From Thermodesulfobacteriota bacterium (GTDB lineage Bacteria > Desulfobacterota > Dissulfuribacteria > Dissulfuribacterales > UBA3076): a stretch of 6,755 bases of DNA. Shown piece by piece: positions 6,515-6,755 of this stretch; position 1 is the stretch's first letter, and each line of letters starts with the position of its first letter. The position numbers and the translations under genes are program-made. The stretch lies in assembly GCA_003645605.1 (NCBI GenBank), contig QNAY01000072.1, forward strand, positions 1-6,755, written 5' to 3'. The notes below the pieces were generated by a model. That model did no database searches. It was not told the DNA's origin and saw only the letters and a list, made by a program, of their open reading frames with translations.

Positions 6515-6623
6515 GTAAGCGTTCACAGGGCACCGCATCTACTTTGTTGACGGGCACTTGAAGTACAGGGAGTACGTCTGCGCACCCTCCGCCTCGCATC
6601 TGCAGCACCCTGTAAACGTTTAC
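6515..6623. repeat. 109-bp element with imperfect inverted ends
   Basis: The 23-base arms 6515-6537 and 6601-6623 are inverted copies matching at 18 of 23 positions, and all five differences are transitions. On the minus-strand transcript four of the five become G-U pairs, leaving one mismatch. The 63-base interior has small inverted repeats (GACG at 6549-6552 with CGTC at 6575-6578, and GTAC at 6563-6566 and 6572-6575). CGCATCT occurs at 6534-6540 and 6595-6601. It starts 7 bases after the cas6 stop and is probably a dispersed structured intergenic repeat. Confidence 0.55.
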
Positions 6624-6625
6624 AG
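6610..6625. promoter_or_regulatory. 16-bp perfect palindrome, LacI/GalR-operator-like
   Basis: CTGTAAACGTTTACAG is a perfect palindrome centred on CG. It resembles the TGTAANCGNTTACA type of site bound by LacI/GalR-family repressors. It overlaps the right arm of the 109-bp element, and the left arm has the diverged form GTAAGCGTTCAC. It may be part of a repeat rather than a working operator. No promoter or regulator gene adjoins it here. Confidence 0.4.
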
Positions 6626-6640
6626 TTTGGTATAGGGCGT

Positions 6641-6674
6641 CTAAAAATGCCGTTTTTAGGCAATATTTTTTGCC
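6641..6674 (+). terminator. Weak possible terminator after the RAMP operon
   Basis: CTAAAAA (6641-6647) pairs with TTTTTAG (6653-6659) around a 5-base loop. An overlapping hairpin, GGCAA (6659-6663) with TTGCC (6670-6674), contains the T-run. The stems are AT-rich and lie about 130 bases after the cas6 stop, so termination is only a possibility. Confidence 0.2.
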
Positions 6675-6755
6675 CACTTTTTGGACCCGGAAACATTGAT
6701 CATAATGCCCAGCCTAAAAGGATTTCGAGCAAATAGAAGAGGTCCAAAAAGTGGG
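6673..6755. repeat. 15-bp perfect inverted repeat reaching the window end
   Basis: CCCACTTTTTGGACC (6673-6687) and its exact reverse complement GGTCCAAAAAGTGGG (6741-6755) are separated by 53 bases. The right arm ends at the last base of the window, so the true repeat may be longer. It could be two head-to-head copies of one dispersed repeat, the ends of a small mobile element, or a long hairpin. Confidence 0.6.

Noticed and set aside
6450..6677. 75-codon minus-strand frame downstream of cas6
   Set aside because: It runs through the inverted-repeat element and into the end of cas6. Its composition reflects the repeat, and no motif supports a protein.
6509..6755. CRISPR array
   Set aside because: The repeats here are inverted, unequal and not regularly spaced. 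There is no direct repeat of 24-40 bases with spacers.

Overview
The window looks like mid-GC bacterial chromosome. It holds one housekeeping gene (murI) followed by a three-gene operon of CRISPR type III (RAMP) character. All four genes are on the + strand. The style of MurI and the dispersed AT-rich intergenic repeats suggest a Desulfobacterota (deltaproteobacterial) or similar anaerobe. That placement is an impression from the sequence, not a demonstrated taxonomy.

Layout: 1-318 is a repeat-rich intergenic region. It has a REP-like inverted repeat, a TTTCGTGN octamer array, a good sigma70-type promoter and a hairpin over the ribosome binding site. 319-1122 is murI, glutamate racemase. 1123-1436 is a second repeat-rich gap with an AT-rich heptamer array and copies of a CGTTCAG(A/G)CAC repeat also found upstream of murI. 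It ends in a strong Shine-Dalgarno sequence. 1437-4664 encodes a 1075-residue protein built from three or four RAMP (Cas7-like) units plus a helical segment. 4648-5526 encodes an unrecognised 292-residue protein with a C-X2-C-X11-C-X2-C zinc-ribbon-like motif. 5519-6508 encodes a Cas6-family protein. 6509-6755 has no credible gene but carries a 109-bp element with inverted ends, a 16-bp perfect palindrome and a 15-bp inverted repeat whose second arm touches the window end.

The three RAMP-operon genes overlap by 17 and 8 bases, so they are probably co-transcribed and translationally coupled. The simplest reading is that the fusion protein forms the backbone of an RNA-guided effector, the Cas6-like protein makes or holds the guide RNA, and the zinc-ribbon protein is an accessory or small subunit. 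No Cas10, Cas1, Cas2, ring nuclease or CRISPR array is visible. The layout recalls the single-protein Cas7 fusion (gRAMP/Cas7-11) of type III-E, but it differs in length, apparent domain order, partner genes and the presence of a separate Cas6. It may be a compact Cas10-less RAMP system or a detached module of a type III locus elsewhere in the genome. This is the most interesting content of the window.
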